A stretch of 14,499 nt of DNA from JBFJVD01 sp041624375 (GTDB lineage: Bacteria > Chloroflexota > Anaerolineae > Anaerolineales > E44-bin32): positions 1 through 14,499 of the forward strand of contig JBFJVD010000040.1 in assembly GCA_041624375.1 (NCBI GenBank). The letters run 5' to 3'. A program made the position numbers and the translations under genes. A model generated the notes under the pieces. That model had not been told where the DNA came from and made no database searches. It saw only the letters and a program-made list of their open reading frames with translations. Positions within the stretch are counted from its first letter, which is position 1, and each line of letters begins with the position of its first letter. Below are positions 7,343 to 14,499 of this stretch, piece after piece.

Positions 7343-9844
7343 CTACGGGCTCGCTGAGGGGCGCTCTGCGGAACGTGGATCGGCTGGGCGCCGGCTGCTC
7401 GCCGCCGGGATGGATTTCTTTGCCGGCGCGGGCATCAATGCCAGGCGCAAGACCTGATCCATATGCTTCACAAAGCGCAGATCCAGCTCGTCCCGTATCT
7501 TCTTGGGGACTTCTGCAAGATCCTTCTTGTTCTGTGCAGGCAGCACGATGGTTCCCAAGCGAATGCGATGGCCGGCCAAGATTTTTTCGCGCACGCCTCC
7601 GATCGAAAGGACGCGACCACGCAGGGTGATTTCCCCGCTCATGCCGACATCCCGGCGCACCGGACGTCCGGTGAGCGCCGAAGCTAGCGCAGTGGCCATC
7701 GTGATCCCTGCGCTGGGTCCGTCCTTAGGAATTGATCCTTCAGGAATATGGATATGGATGTCATGCGTTTCAAAGAGCTCGGGATCGATCTTGAGTTGAC
7801 GCGCTCTTGACTTGATGAACGAGAGCGCAGCATGCGCCGATTCCTGCATCACCTCGCCGAGTTGGCCGGTGATTTGAAGCGCACCCTTGCCTTCTGTGAT
7901 CAGCACCTCCACGGAGAGCGTATCGCCGCCGGCTTCCGTCCAGGCAAGTACCGTGGCGGCTCCGACCTGATCCTCGGCTTCCGCCTCGCGTGGCGGGATT
8001 TGTGGCGGGCCGAGGAATCTCGGCAGCATGGAAGGCGTGATGCGCTGGGGGAGTGATTTGCCCTCAGCGCGACGTCGCGCGAGTTTACGGCAGATTTTCG
8101 CGAGTTCGCGTTCGAGGTTGCGAACGCCAGCTTCCCAGGTGTACTGCCGGATGACGGACCGAATCGTTCCCTCCGGGATCGAGGGCGGGTCCTCGAGCAC
8201 GCCGTTCTGCTCGAGCTGTCGGGGGACAAGGAACCGCTTGGCAATCTCAAGCTTTTCTTCCTCGATATACCCCGGAAAATCGATCACCTCGAGCCGATCG
8301 AGCAGGGCGGCCGGAACGGTGTCGACGGCATTTGCCGTCGTGATAAACAGAACCTTCGACAGATCGTAGTCGGCCTCCAGATAGTGATCAGAGAATGCAT
8401 GGTTCTGCTCGGGATCAAGAACTTCAAGCAGCGCGGCAGCGGGATCGCCGCGGAAGTCCAACCCCAGCTTGTCAATTTCATCGAGCATGAAGAGCGGATT
8501 GACCGTTCCGCCCCGACGCATCCCCTGCAGGATCCTTCCCGGAAGGGCGCCGATGTAGGTCCGGCGGTGACCACGAATCTCAGCTTCGTCGCGCACCCCA
8601 CCGAGCGAGATACGGACAAACTTTCGCCCGAGCGCTTCTGAGATGGAGCGCCCCAGCGAGGTCTTGCCGGTGCCCGGCGGGCCGACAAAGCAGAGAATGG
8701 GCTGGCGGTGTTTCTCGGGGGCCAGACTGCGGACCGCGATGTATTCCAGAATACGGTCCTTGGCATCCTTAAGCGCATAGTGGTTGCGATTCAGTACGCG
8801 CCGAACGTGACGTACATCCAGGTTATCTTCTGTCGCTTCGGACCAGGGCAGTTCGAGCAACCAATCGAGGTAGGTTCGTATGATGCCAACCTCGGGTGAC
8901 ATGGCCGGCATCTGAGTCAGGCGCTGGAGCTCGCGCTGGGCGCGCAGCCGGATGTCATCAGGCAAGCCGAGCCCGTCGACCCGCTTGCGGAGCTCGTCAA
9001 CTTCCTGGCTCCAGACGTCGACCTCGCCCAATTCGGATTGAATGGCCTTGATCTGCTCGCGCAAGTAGATCTCACGTTGCGAGCGGTCCATTTCATCCTG
9101 GACCCTGGAATGAATGTTCTCTTCGATTTCCAGCAGCTCAAGCTCGCGTCCCAGCAGGATACTCACCCGCTGGAGCCGATCAACAGGATCGATAGTCTCC
9201 AGAATCTCTTGCCGCTCGGCCATGGAGAGATTCAACGCAGAGGTGATTAGATCGGCGAGCCAGCCTGGCTCCTCAATGTTCACCGAGTATACATAAGCTT
9301 CTTCCGGGAGCGTTCGGTTCAGGCGAACACACTTTTCAAACAGGGTGAGCACGGCGCGCATCAACGCCATGGTCTCTTTGGTGCGGGGGGTGCTGTCGTC
9401 CAGCGGGCGCGCCCGGACTCTCAGATACGGCCCGGCATCGATGAACTCAACAACTTCGACGCGCCGCCGGCCTTGGGTAAGCACAGATGAAGTGCCGTCT
9501 GGGATATTGAGCAGCCGGCTGACGGCCACTTCGGTGCCAAAGGTGTGGAGGTCCTCGGGGGAGGGGTTTTCCACATGGGCGTCGTGCTGGGCGATGGCTA
9601 CCATCGTCTCACCCGCGCGGGTCGAATCCTCGATTGCCATGAGCGTCGAATCGTCGCTGATAAAGAGCGGGGTGACCATATTTGGGTAGAGGACGACATC
9701 CCGCAGGGGCAGCACGGCGCACTCGATCAGCCCTTCGTCGTCCAGCAGGGCATCCCCGACATCATACAGCTCGTCGGCGCGGCGGCTCATCGTGTCGCCG
9801 AGTTCGGCGGGGAGCTGGGGCCAGCGTAGCTGGAATCCGCTCAT
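7343..9844 (-). CDS. lon: ATP-dependent protease Lon
   Basis: Lon unfolds and degrades misfolded and regulatory proteins in the cytoplasm. At 833 residues it is a full-length LonA type. The N-terminal substrate-binding domain starts near residue 40 (AVLPLRDVVLYPNMVTPLF). The AAA+ module carries Walker A GPPGTGKTS (about 387-395) and Walker B FMLDEIDK (about 451-458). The protease domain has the catalytic Ser711 in PKDGPSAG and Lys754 in GGVREKILAGH. Their 43-residue spacing equals that of E. coli Lon Ser679/Lys722. The start ATG overlaps the folC stop as ATGA, supporting this start and coupled translation; ATG at codon 19 is an alternative. The C-terminal tail is Ala/Pro/Ser-rich and probably disordered. 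No heat-shock element was seen in front of it, and its transcription seems to come from the folC promoter. Confidence 0.97.
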   Translation of the reverse strand: MSGFQLRWPQLPAELGDTMSRRADELYDVGDALLDDEGLIECAVLPLRDVVLYPNMVTPLFISDDSTLMAIEDSTRAGETMVAIAQHDAHVENPSPEDLHTFGTEVAVSRLLNIPDGTSSVLTQGRRRVEVVEFIDAGPYLRVRARPLDDSTPRTKETMALMRAVLTLFEKCVRLNRTLPEEAYVYSVNIEEPGWLADLITSALNLSMAERQEILETIDPVDRLQRVSILLGRELELLEIEENIHSRVQDEMDRSQREIYLREQIKAIQSELGEVDVWSQEVDELRKRVDGLGLPDDIRLRAQRELQRLTQMPAMSPEVGIIRTYLDWLLELPWSEATEDNLDVRHVRRVLNRNHYALKDAKDRILEYIAVRSLAPEKHRQPILCFVGPPGTGKTSLGRSISEALGRKFVRISLGGVRDEAEIRGHRRTYIGALPGRILQGMRRGGTVNPLFMLDEIDKLGLDFRGDPAAALLEVLDPEQNHAFSDHYLEADYDLSKVLFITTANAVDTVPAALLDRLEVIDFPGYIEEEKLEIAKRFLVPRQLEQNGVLEDPPSIPEGTIRSVIRQYTWEAGVRNLERELAKICRKLARRRAEGKSLPQRITPSMLPRFLGPPQIPPREAEAEDQVGAATVLAWTEAGGDTLSVEVLITEGKGALQITGQLGEVMQESAHAALSFIKSRARQLKIDPELFETHDIHIHIPEGSIPKDGPSAGITMATALASALTGRPVRRDVGMSGEITLRGRVLSIGGVREKILAGHRIRLGTIVLPAQNKKDLAEVPKKIRDELDLRFVKHMDQVLRLALMPAPAKKSIPAASSRRPADPRSAERPSASP

Positions 9845-11214
9845 GGGCCTGGGTCCCCCAGCGCGGACCGGGCCTCGCCCACCCGGGCCGCCTCCCAGGC
9901 AGCGAGCACCTCACCGACGACGAACAGGCTGCCCGCAGCGATGATCGTCTCATCCGGACCTGCACTCATGAGCGCAGCGTCCAGCGCGGCCGCGACCGGC
10001 ACCTGGATTTCGGGCTTGACACCACGCGCTTGGACCATAGCTGCAAGCGCTTCAGGGTCGGCAGCCCTGGGATGGACCGCTTGAGTCAGGATGACACGCT
10101 GCATACGCGGCAGGAGTTCGTCCAGCATGCCGCTGATATCCTTGTCGTCGGAAGCTCCGAAGATCAGGCTCGAGGGAGCCCCTGGGAAGTAGTCGTCCAC
10201 GGCTGTTCGCAGTCGCGCCGCCGACTCCGCGTTATGCGCCGCGTCCGCCACAAGCGCTGGCTTCAGCTGGAGCACTTGAAACCGGCCCGGCCACCGAGTT
10301 CGGGCAAATCCATCCTGAATGGCCTGCCGATCAAGCGGGATTCCAGCGGCAGCGGCGGCTTCCAGCGCAGCAAATGCCACGCTTGCGTTGACCACCTGAT
10401 GTCTTCCATGAAGCGGTATGAAGAGGTGAACCGGTTCGGATTGTTCTGCGCTGCTCGCTGCCGGCCAAATCCTGATGTGCTGCCCTTCCAGGTCGTACTG
10501 CTCCCGCAGGCTCCGCCAATCATGCCCGACTCGGATCAGCGGGGCGCCTTGCTCCGCCGCGATCCACTCAATCGCCTGCGCCGCCTCAATGGGCTGCGGC
10601 GCGCTGATCAGCGGTATGCCCGGCTTGACGATTCCAGCCTTCTCGCGTGCGATTTCTGCAAGGCTGTTGCCCAGCAGGTGCATGTGATCGAAGGAGATTG
10701 AGGTGATGACGGTCACTGCAGGCGCGATCACATTGGTCGCATCCAGCCGGCCGCCTAGCCCGACCTCGACCACGGCCACATCGATCTCGGCCTCCGCGAA
10801 GTAGAGAAAGCCCAGTGCAGTGATGAGTTCATAGGTCGTCAGCCCGGGAATCTGCTCGACCGGACCGCGCAACTGATCGACCAGTCGGGCAACGTCCAGC
10901 TCAGGGATTTCACGCCCATCTACCTGAATTCGTTCAGTAAAACGGAGCAAGTGTGGCGAGGTGTAGAGGCCGGTTCGGTAGCCGCCGGCTTGAAGTGCTG
11001 CAGCCACCAACGCGGCGACGGAGCCCTTCCCTTTGGTTCCGGCGATGTGAATGGAGGGGTAGCGCTGATGCGGCTTTCCGAGCTGTTCAAGCAGCCGGTG
11101 CATGCGCCCAAGCTCAAAAGCCTCCGGCGAATAGCGGTCGCTCCGCTCCCGGCTGTAATCAATGAAGCTATAAAGGTAGTCCAGCGCGTCCTGGTATCGC
11201 GGATCGAGTGACAT
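9841..11214 (-). CDS. folC: Folylpolyglutamate synthase / dihydrofolate synthase
   Basis: FolC adds glutamate to dihydropteroate and/or to folates using ATP, making and retaining folate in the cytoplasm. The 457-residue protein has the Mur-ligase-like layout. The P-loop is HIAGTKGKGS (G59-S65), followed by TSPHL. The central domain shows GGRLDATNV, FDHMHLLG and IAREKAGIVKPG. A C-terminal domain follows with FARTRWPGRFQVL and VADAAHNAESA. The ATG at 11214 is chosen because the family homology (YQDALDYLYSFIDYS) begins a few residues later; an upstream ATG at 11280 would add 22 unrelated residues and run through the promoter region. There is no SD, while a TACAAT -10 box ends 8 bases before the ATG, so the mRNA may be leaderless. 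It heads the folC-lon-lipoprotein-SDR cluster. Whether it has both synthase activities cannot be told from sequence. Confidence 0.95.
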   Translation of the reverse strand: MSLDPRYQDALDYLYSFIDYSRERSDRYSPEAFELGRMHRLLEQLGKPHQRYPSIHIAGTKGKGSVAALVAAALQAGGYRTGLYTSPHLLRFTERIQVDGREIPELDVARLVDQLRGPVEQIPGLTTYELITALGFLYFAEAEIDVAVVEVGLGGRLDATNVIAPAVTVITSISFDHMHLLGNSLAEIAREKAGIVKPGIPLISAPQPIEAAQAIEWIAAEQGAPLIRVGHDWRSLREQYDLEGQHIRIWPAASSAEQSEPVHLFIPLHGRHQVVNASVAFAALEAAAAAGIPLDRQAIQDGFARTRWPGRFQVLQLKPALVADAAHNAESAARLRTAVDDYFPGAPSSLIFGASDDKDISGMLDELLPRMQRVILTQAVHPRAADPEALAAMVQARGVKPEIQVPVAAALDAALMSAGPDETIIAAGSLFVVGEVLAAWEAARVGEARSALGDPGP

Positions 11215-11222
11215 CGAGGCGC

Positions 11223-11251
11223 ATTGTAACCTTCGCGACCAGTGGGCACAA
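11223..11251 (-). promoter_or_regulatory. Predicted folC promoter, possibly giving a leaderless mRNA
   Basis: On the minus strand TTGTGC (11251-11246) and TACAAT (11228-11223) are spaced by 17 bases. The -10 box matches 5 of 6 consensus bases; the -35 box matches only 3. Eight bases separate the -10 from the folC ATG, so transcription would start at or within a base or so of the start codon. Confidence 0.45.
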
Positions 11252-11263
11252 GATAAGCTTGTC
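11252..11263. promoter_or_regulatory. Imperfect dyad between divergent -35 boxes
   Basis: GATAAGCTTGTC is a 12-bp sequence with 10 of 12 positions symmetrical, centred on AAGCTT. It fills the gap between the folC -35 (11246-11251) and the phnD -35 (11265-11270). A regulator bound here would touch both promoters. It does not match a Pho box I would recognise, and so short a dyad may be chance. Confidence 0.25.
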
Positions 11264-11264
11264 C

Positions 11265-11293
11265 TTGCCATTCGTTCCATTTGGCATTATCAT
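11265..11293 (+). promoter_or_regulatory. Sigma70-like promoter for phnD
   Basis: TTGCCA (11265-11270) and TATCAT (11288-11293) are spaced by exactly 17 bases, each matching 5 of 6 consensus bases. Transcription would start near 11300, leaving a leader of about 118 bases before the phnD GTG. The leader has an SD-like AGGAGG at 11327-11332 with no properly spaced start, plus the genuine one at 11404-11409. No known riboswitch or Pho box was recognised. Confidence 0.6.
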
Positions 11294-11417
11294 GCTTTCC
11301 GAACTTCATCTTGGCCTGCAGCGATGAGGAGGTGAGCCCCGACCGACCATTCTTCGAAACCCCCCGATCAAGTCACCGAACTACCCCTTGCGAAATGAAA
11401 CTCAGGAGGAGATTCTA

Positions 11418-12407
11418 GTGATTAGCAAGAACAGGTTGTTCTTTGTGCTCAGCCTGCTCGCAGCGATTGCCCTTGTCTTGGCGGCCTGCGGCGGCGCAGC
11501 ACCGGAGGAGCCAACGCCGGCGCCCCCAACCGAGCCGCCCACCCAGCCACCACCCACCGATCCGCCGCCAACCGAGCCAATGGAGCCTGAACTGGGAACT
11601 GCCGATAATCCGGTGGTCTGGATCCTGACGCCCTCGCAGGACACTGAAGTGGTTCTTGCGGGCGCAGAAGCGATCGCCCAGCACATTGAGGATCAGACCG
11701 GGATCGTGATCAATTCGGTCGTCGCTACCGACTTCACCGCACAGGTGGAGGCGATCTGCAGCGGCGAAGCCCAGATGGCCGCGATCAACACGTTCGGTTA
11801 TGTTCGCGCCGCCGAGCGCGGATGCGTCGATGCCGCACTCGCATCGGAGCGTTTTGGCGCCACCACCTATGCCGGCCAGATCATCACCCAGGCTGGCTCC
11901 GATATCAGCAGCATCGCCGATGTGGCCGGCAAGACCTTCTGCCGCCCCGACCCTGGCTCAACGTCGGGCTGGGTGATCCCCAGTTTGCTGATGTATGAGG
12001 CCGGGATCGACCCCGAGGCTGACCTGGCGGAGATCGTCGATGCCGGTGGCCACGATGGCGTGGTCGTTGCCGTCTATAACGGCGACTGCGACGCGGGTTC
12101 GACGTTCGAGGATGCCCGAGGCCTGGTCGAAGACGACTTCCCCGATGTGCTCGAGAAGGTCGTGGTCGTTCAGACGACCGCACCGATCCCCAACGACTCG
12201 GTGGCCTTCCGACCGGACTTCCCAGCCGAAATGCGGGATCAGATTGTCGCTGCCCTGCTCATGCTGAACGAGACCGATGAAGGGGTTGAGCTGCTCAACG
12301 GTCTGTTCTCCTGGGCCGGACTGGTCGAAATCGACGACACTTTCTATGATGGGTTCCGGCAGCAGCTTGAAGCCGCCGGGCAAACCATCGACGATCTCAG
12401 CAACTAA
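11418..12407 (+). CDS. phnD: Phosphonate/phosphite/phosphate-type ABC substrate-binding lipoprotein
   Basis: This is the extracellular binding protein of a phn-type importer, with 329 residues from the GTG at 11418. That start has a strong AGGAGG SD 8 bases upstream (11404-11409) and gives a clean lipoprotein signal ending in LAAC, with the lipidated Cys at residue 24. A TTG at 11388 is also in frame but would place the SD inside the gene. A Pro/Thr-rich linker (about 27-55) precedes the two-lobe PhnD fold: NPVVWILTPSQDTE, AAINTFGYVRA, and the oxyanion-binding loop DPGSTSGW with S181, T182 and S183. H212 in GGHDG sits 31 residues after S181, close to the Ser127/His157 spacing of E. coli PhnD. 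E231 in GSTFEDAR could correspond to the amine-binding Glu of that protein, but the alignment is by eye. The true ligand (phosphonate, phosphite or phosphate) cannot be settled. Confidence 0.93.
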   Translation: MISKNRLFFVLSLLAAIALVLAACGGAAPEEPTPAPPTEPPTQPPPTDPPPTEPMEPELGTADNPVVWILTPSQDTEVVLAGAEAIAQHIEDQTGIVINSVVATDFTAQVEAICSGEAQMAAINTFGYVRAAERGCVDAALASERFGATTYAGQIITQAGSDISSIADVAGKTFCRPDPGSTSGWVIPSLLMYEAGIDPEADLAEIVDAGGHDGVVVAVYNGDCDAGSTFEDARGLVEDDFPDVLEKVVVVQTTAPIPNDSVAFRPDFPAEMRDQIVAALLMLNETDEGVELLNGLFSWAGLVEIDDTFYDGFRQQLEAAGQTIDDLSN

Positions 12408-12425
12408 CAAGTCGATGCGTTGAGC

Positions 12426-12463
12426 GACGAGGGAAGGGTGCCAAGCCCTTCCCTCGTCTTTTT
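12426..12463 (+). terminator. Strong intrinsic terminator between phnD and phnC
   Basis: A perfect 13-bp stem pairs GACGAGGGAAGGG (12426-12438) with CCCTTCCCTCGTC (12446-12458) around a 7-base loop, followed at once by five T (12459-12463). It lies 18 bases after the phnD stop and just before phnC. It is a textbook Rho-independent terminator inside an operon, and probably sets phnD mRNA above phnC-phnE mRNA. Confidence 0.88.
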
Positions 12464-12478
12464 CTAAGGCGGGTGACC

Positions 12479-13258
12479 ATGCTCGTCATCGAAAATCTGA
12501 CAAAGGTCTATGAAGACGGAACCGTCGCCCTTCGCGATGTGAGTTTCACGGTTGCACCGGATGAGTTCCTGGTGATCATCGGCTTGAGCGGATCCGGCAA
12601 GTCCACCTTGCTCCGCTGCATCAACCGGCTGATTGATCCTACCGAAGGCCGCATATTCTGGGACGGCCAGGATATCACCAAAGCGACGGAAGCTGAGCTG
12701 CGCCGTGTCCGGCGCAACATTGGCATGATCTTCCAACATTTCAATCTCGTCGAACGCTCGAGTGTGACGACGAATGTGCTCAGTGGACGCTCCGGTTACG
12801 TGAATCCATGGTGGAGCCTTATCAATTACTTCCCGGCCAGTGACCGAGAGCTGGCGCGCCAGGCGCTGGATCGGGTGGGGATCGCTGAAAAGGCCAACAA
12901 CCGGGCCGACGCGCTGAGCGGCGGTCAGAAGCAACGGGTGGGGATCGCCCGCGCGCTGATGCAGAATCCCAAAATGCTGCTCGCCGATGAGCCGGTCGCC
13001 AGCCTCGACCCGGTGCTGGCGCACTCCATCCTCGACTACCTCGAGAAGCTCAACAGGGAAGATGGCATCACCTTGATCTGCAGCCTGCACTACCTCGATC
13101 TCGTGCAGCGGTATGCGACCCGCGTGATCGGCTTGCGGGCCGGCGAGATCGTCTATGAAGGGACGAAGGAAGAAGTCAGAGCCCTGACCGATGCAGAGTT
13201 CAAACAGATCTACGGCGAGGAAGCGCAGCGGCTGACCGTCTCCGGCGAGACGACATAG
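12479..13258 (+). CDS. phnC: Phosphonate-type ABC transporter ATP-binding protein
   Basis: This ATPase powers import through PhnE on the cytoplasmic face. The 259 residues hold every ABC motif: Walker A GLSGSGKST (35-43), Q-loop Gln86 (IFQHFNLV), signature LSGGQKQR (146-153), Walker B LLADEP with D170 and E171, D-loop SLDP (175-178), and switch His204. NVLSGR (99-104) and the WWSLINYFPASDR segment are typical of the PhnC branch. The ATG at 12479 is preferred over a GTG at 12473 because AAGG (12466-12469) lies 9 bases before the ATG but only 3 before the GTG. It starts 15 bases after the T run of the terminator, so expression needs readthrough from phnD or an unseen local promoter. It is followed by phnE after 17 bases. 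Confidence 0.95.
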   Translation: MLVIENLTKVYEDGTVALRDVSFTVAPDEFLVIIGLSGSGKSTLLRCINRLIDPTEGRIFWDGQDITKATEAELRRVRRNIGMIFQHFNLVERSSVTTNVLSGRSGYVNPWWSLINYFPASDRELARQALDRVGIAEKANNRADALSGGQKQRVGIARALMQNPKMLLADEPVASLDPVLAHSILDYLEKLNREDGITLICSLHYLDLVQRYATRVIGLRAGEIVYEGTKEEVRALTDAEFKQIYGEEAQRLTVSGETT

Positions 13259-13275
13259 CAGGCGGAGTCAAGATC

Positions 13276-14499
13276 ATGGCGGATTCGACCAACGCTTCGA
13301 GTGAACGCTCCTACGTACAGGCCGTCCTGTCGCTGATAATTCCCGGTCTTGGCCAGGCTCTTGGGGGCGCGCGCAACCGCGGGATCACGATCTTCGTAAC
13401 CCAGGCGACGCTGATCGGCCTGACCATCTGGACGGCGGCACAGCGAGCCCGCTTCCCGGATTATGGGTTGAGCACGAGAGCCTTTGGCTTACTCCTCGGC
13501 GAAACCCTGGCCCTGCTCTTCTTCCTGATCGCCCTGTACTATCTTGCCAACCGAACCATCGCGCGTCGCGCGACCACACGTGCCCTCGCCCGCACGATCC
13601 TGATCCTTGTCGCCATCGGCGCCGTCGGCCTGGTCAGCGATGTGCTGATTGGATCGGCCCTCTCCCCGGAGGAAGAAGGTCAGCTCTATGGATTGACATC
13701 CCTGGCCGGCGCTGCCCTTGTGGCGGCCATTTGGCTCTGGAATGTGCAGGACGCCTCGGTCGTCTTGCAGGGTAAGGCGCCCTCGGCCTCAAACCTGATC
13801 CTTCTCGGCTCGATGGCGCTGCTTGTGTTGGGGACCCGTGTCACCCAGGTTGATCTGCCAAAGGCGATCCGCGAGTACAAGGACACGCAAATCATCCTCC
13901 GCAGAATCGTCTGGCCATGGCGTTCCGCCTTTGTTTACGAAGCCGACGATGTTTCGGCGCAAGCCAAGATCCAGGCGCCTTGCCCTGATGGCGCGACCGG
14001 ACCTGCGCCCAACGAACCGCAGGATGATGTCGCGTGGATTGTGGTGACCCCAACTTGCGGAGAGCTGAGTGAACGCGATCAGCAGGGGCAAGTGGAATTC
14101 GGAACGTTGATGATCATCGAGGGGGGCAACTTTGTTCCTGGCGAAGTCGCCAACATCCAGTGGCAAAACCCAATAGGGAATCCATTTACGCCTAGGGGGG
14201 TGGGCGAGGTCGAATTCGCGGTCGGCAACGATGGAAGCTTCCGCACCGAGCTGTACATGCCAGATGTGGTCATCGCCTCGACCGCCCAGGGCGACCAGAT
14301 CCACACGCTGAGGGTCATTCAGCTCGGCCAGCAGACCTTCACCCTCGAGTTCAGTCGGGAGATGAAACTAGCGCTGCAGGAGATGCTGGTCACGATCATG
14401 ATGGGCATGATGGCGACATTCGTGGGCATTGTGCTCTCTCTGCCTTTCTCCTTCATGGCCGCCCGCAACTTGATGAGCGGCATCCGTTCGACATTGGAA
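13276..14499 (+). CDS. phnE: PhnE-type ABC permease with large N-terminal extension, partial at right edge
   Basis: The frame is open for 408 codons to the window end with no stop. The ATG has GGAG (13264-13267) 8 bases upstream and follows phnC by 17 bases. The permease core is recognised only near the end, where MLVTIMMGMMATFVGIV leads to LSLPFSFMAARNLMSG (388-402), the segment of PhnE proteins usually found within the first about 100 residues. Before it lie hydrophobic segments at about 14-31 (with IPGLGQ, like TM2-type proteins and long sugar permeases), 37-54, 70-91, 106-126, 137-156 and 173-187. A stretch resembling the PhnE first loop follows (DLPKAIREY to WPWRSAF, 193-219), then a soluble domain (about 224-358). 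That domain has two Cys (236, 261) and an Ig/IPT-like pattern: IIEGGNFVPGE, then NDGSFRTELYMP. I infer a five-helix N-terminal add-on plus a loop insertion. The C-terminus is not visible. Confidence 0.85.
   Translation, partial: MADSTNASSERSYVQAVLSLIIPGLGQALGGARNRGITIFVTQATLIGLTIWTAAQRARFPDYGLSTRAFGLLLGETLALLFFLIALYYLANRTIARRATTRALARTILILVAIGAVGLVSDVLIGSALSPEEEGQLYGLTSLAGAALVAAIWLWNVQDASVVLQGKAPSASNLILLGSMALLVLGTRVTQVDLPKAIREYKDTQIILRRIVWPWRSAFVYEADDVSAQAKIQAPCPDGATGPAPNEPQDDVAWIVVTPTCGELSERDQQGQVEFGTLMIIEGGNFVPGEVANIQWQNPIGNPFTPRGVGEVEFAVGNDGSFRTELYMPDVVIASTAQGDQIHTLRVIQLGQQTFTLEFSREMKLALQEMLVTIMMGMMATFVGIVLSLPFSFMAARNLMSGIRSTLE

Noticed and set aside
9682..10701. 339-codon plus-strand frame across the lon/folC junction
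   Set aside because: It is antisense to two well-conserved genes, has Arg-rich low-information sequence and no SD; treated as a shadow.
11388..11417. TTG start for phnD ten codons upstream
   Set aside because: It would put the strong AGGAGG inside the coding region and spoil the compact lipoprotein signal that begins at the GTG at 11418.
11294..11417. Riboswitch or Pho box in the phnD leader
   Set aside because: I looked for conserved riboswitch cores and CTGTCAT-like direct repeats and saw none; only SD-like motifs are present.
11332..11418. 28-codon GTG frame in the phnD leader whose stop overlaps the phnD GTG
   Set aside because: AGGAG directly abuts the GTG with no spacing and the peptide has no signal or regulatory codon run. 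A leader peptide cannot be supported. The 3-codon ATG frame at 11324-11335 was dropped for the same reason.

Overview
The window (14,499 bases, GC-rich) reads as chromosomal DNA of a Chloroflexota-like bacterium (Anaerolineae/Caldilineae type). This is an inference from gene content and style: lipoproteins with Thr/Pro-rich linkers, an SH3-bearing lipoprotein, and tightly packed operons with ATGA overlaps. No 16S or other decisive marker is present. No tRNA, rRNA, CRISPR array, insertion sequence or phage gene was seen.

Left part (1-5426). A partial minus-strand gene leaves the left edge and encodes seven back-to-back 15-residue repeats. It is divergent from a plus-strand operon: a secreted, membrane-anchored Ig-like protein, then pth (peptidyl-tRNA hydrolase), then mfd (transcription-repair coupling factor). 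Both junctions in this operon are 4-base ATGA overlaps. Each side of the divergent region (438-589) has a sigma70-like promoter, and a perfect 8-bp inverted repeat lies almost at the predicted 5' end of the minus-strand transcript.

Middle part (5427-11214, minus strand). A likely operon reads folC (folylpolyglutamate/dihydrofolate synthase), lon (ATP-dependent protease, ATGA overlap with folC), an SH3-domain lipoprotein of unknown role, and a short-chain dehydrogenase with a hydrophobic C-terminus. It converges on mfd across 57 bases that hold small hairpins.

Right part (11215-14499, plus strand). A phn-type ABC importer follows: phnD (lipoprotein binding protein), phnC (ATPase) and phnE (permease, cut by the window end). 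PhnD captures a phosphonate-like oxyanion outside the membrane, PhnE forms the channel and PhnC drives transport. The best intrinsic terminator in the window lies between phnD and phnC, which suggests that binding protein is made in excess over the membrane and ATPase parts. folC and phnD share a compact divergent control region whose two -35 boxes are 13 bp apart and enclose an imperfect dyad.

The most unusual item is phnE. Its recognisable permease core starts only about 360 residues in. It is preceded by about five extra membrane segments (opening with a PGLGQ motif) and by a predicted extracytoplasmic domain that looks Ig/IPT-like and sits in the loop before the first core helix.
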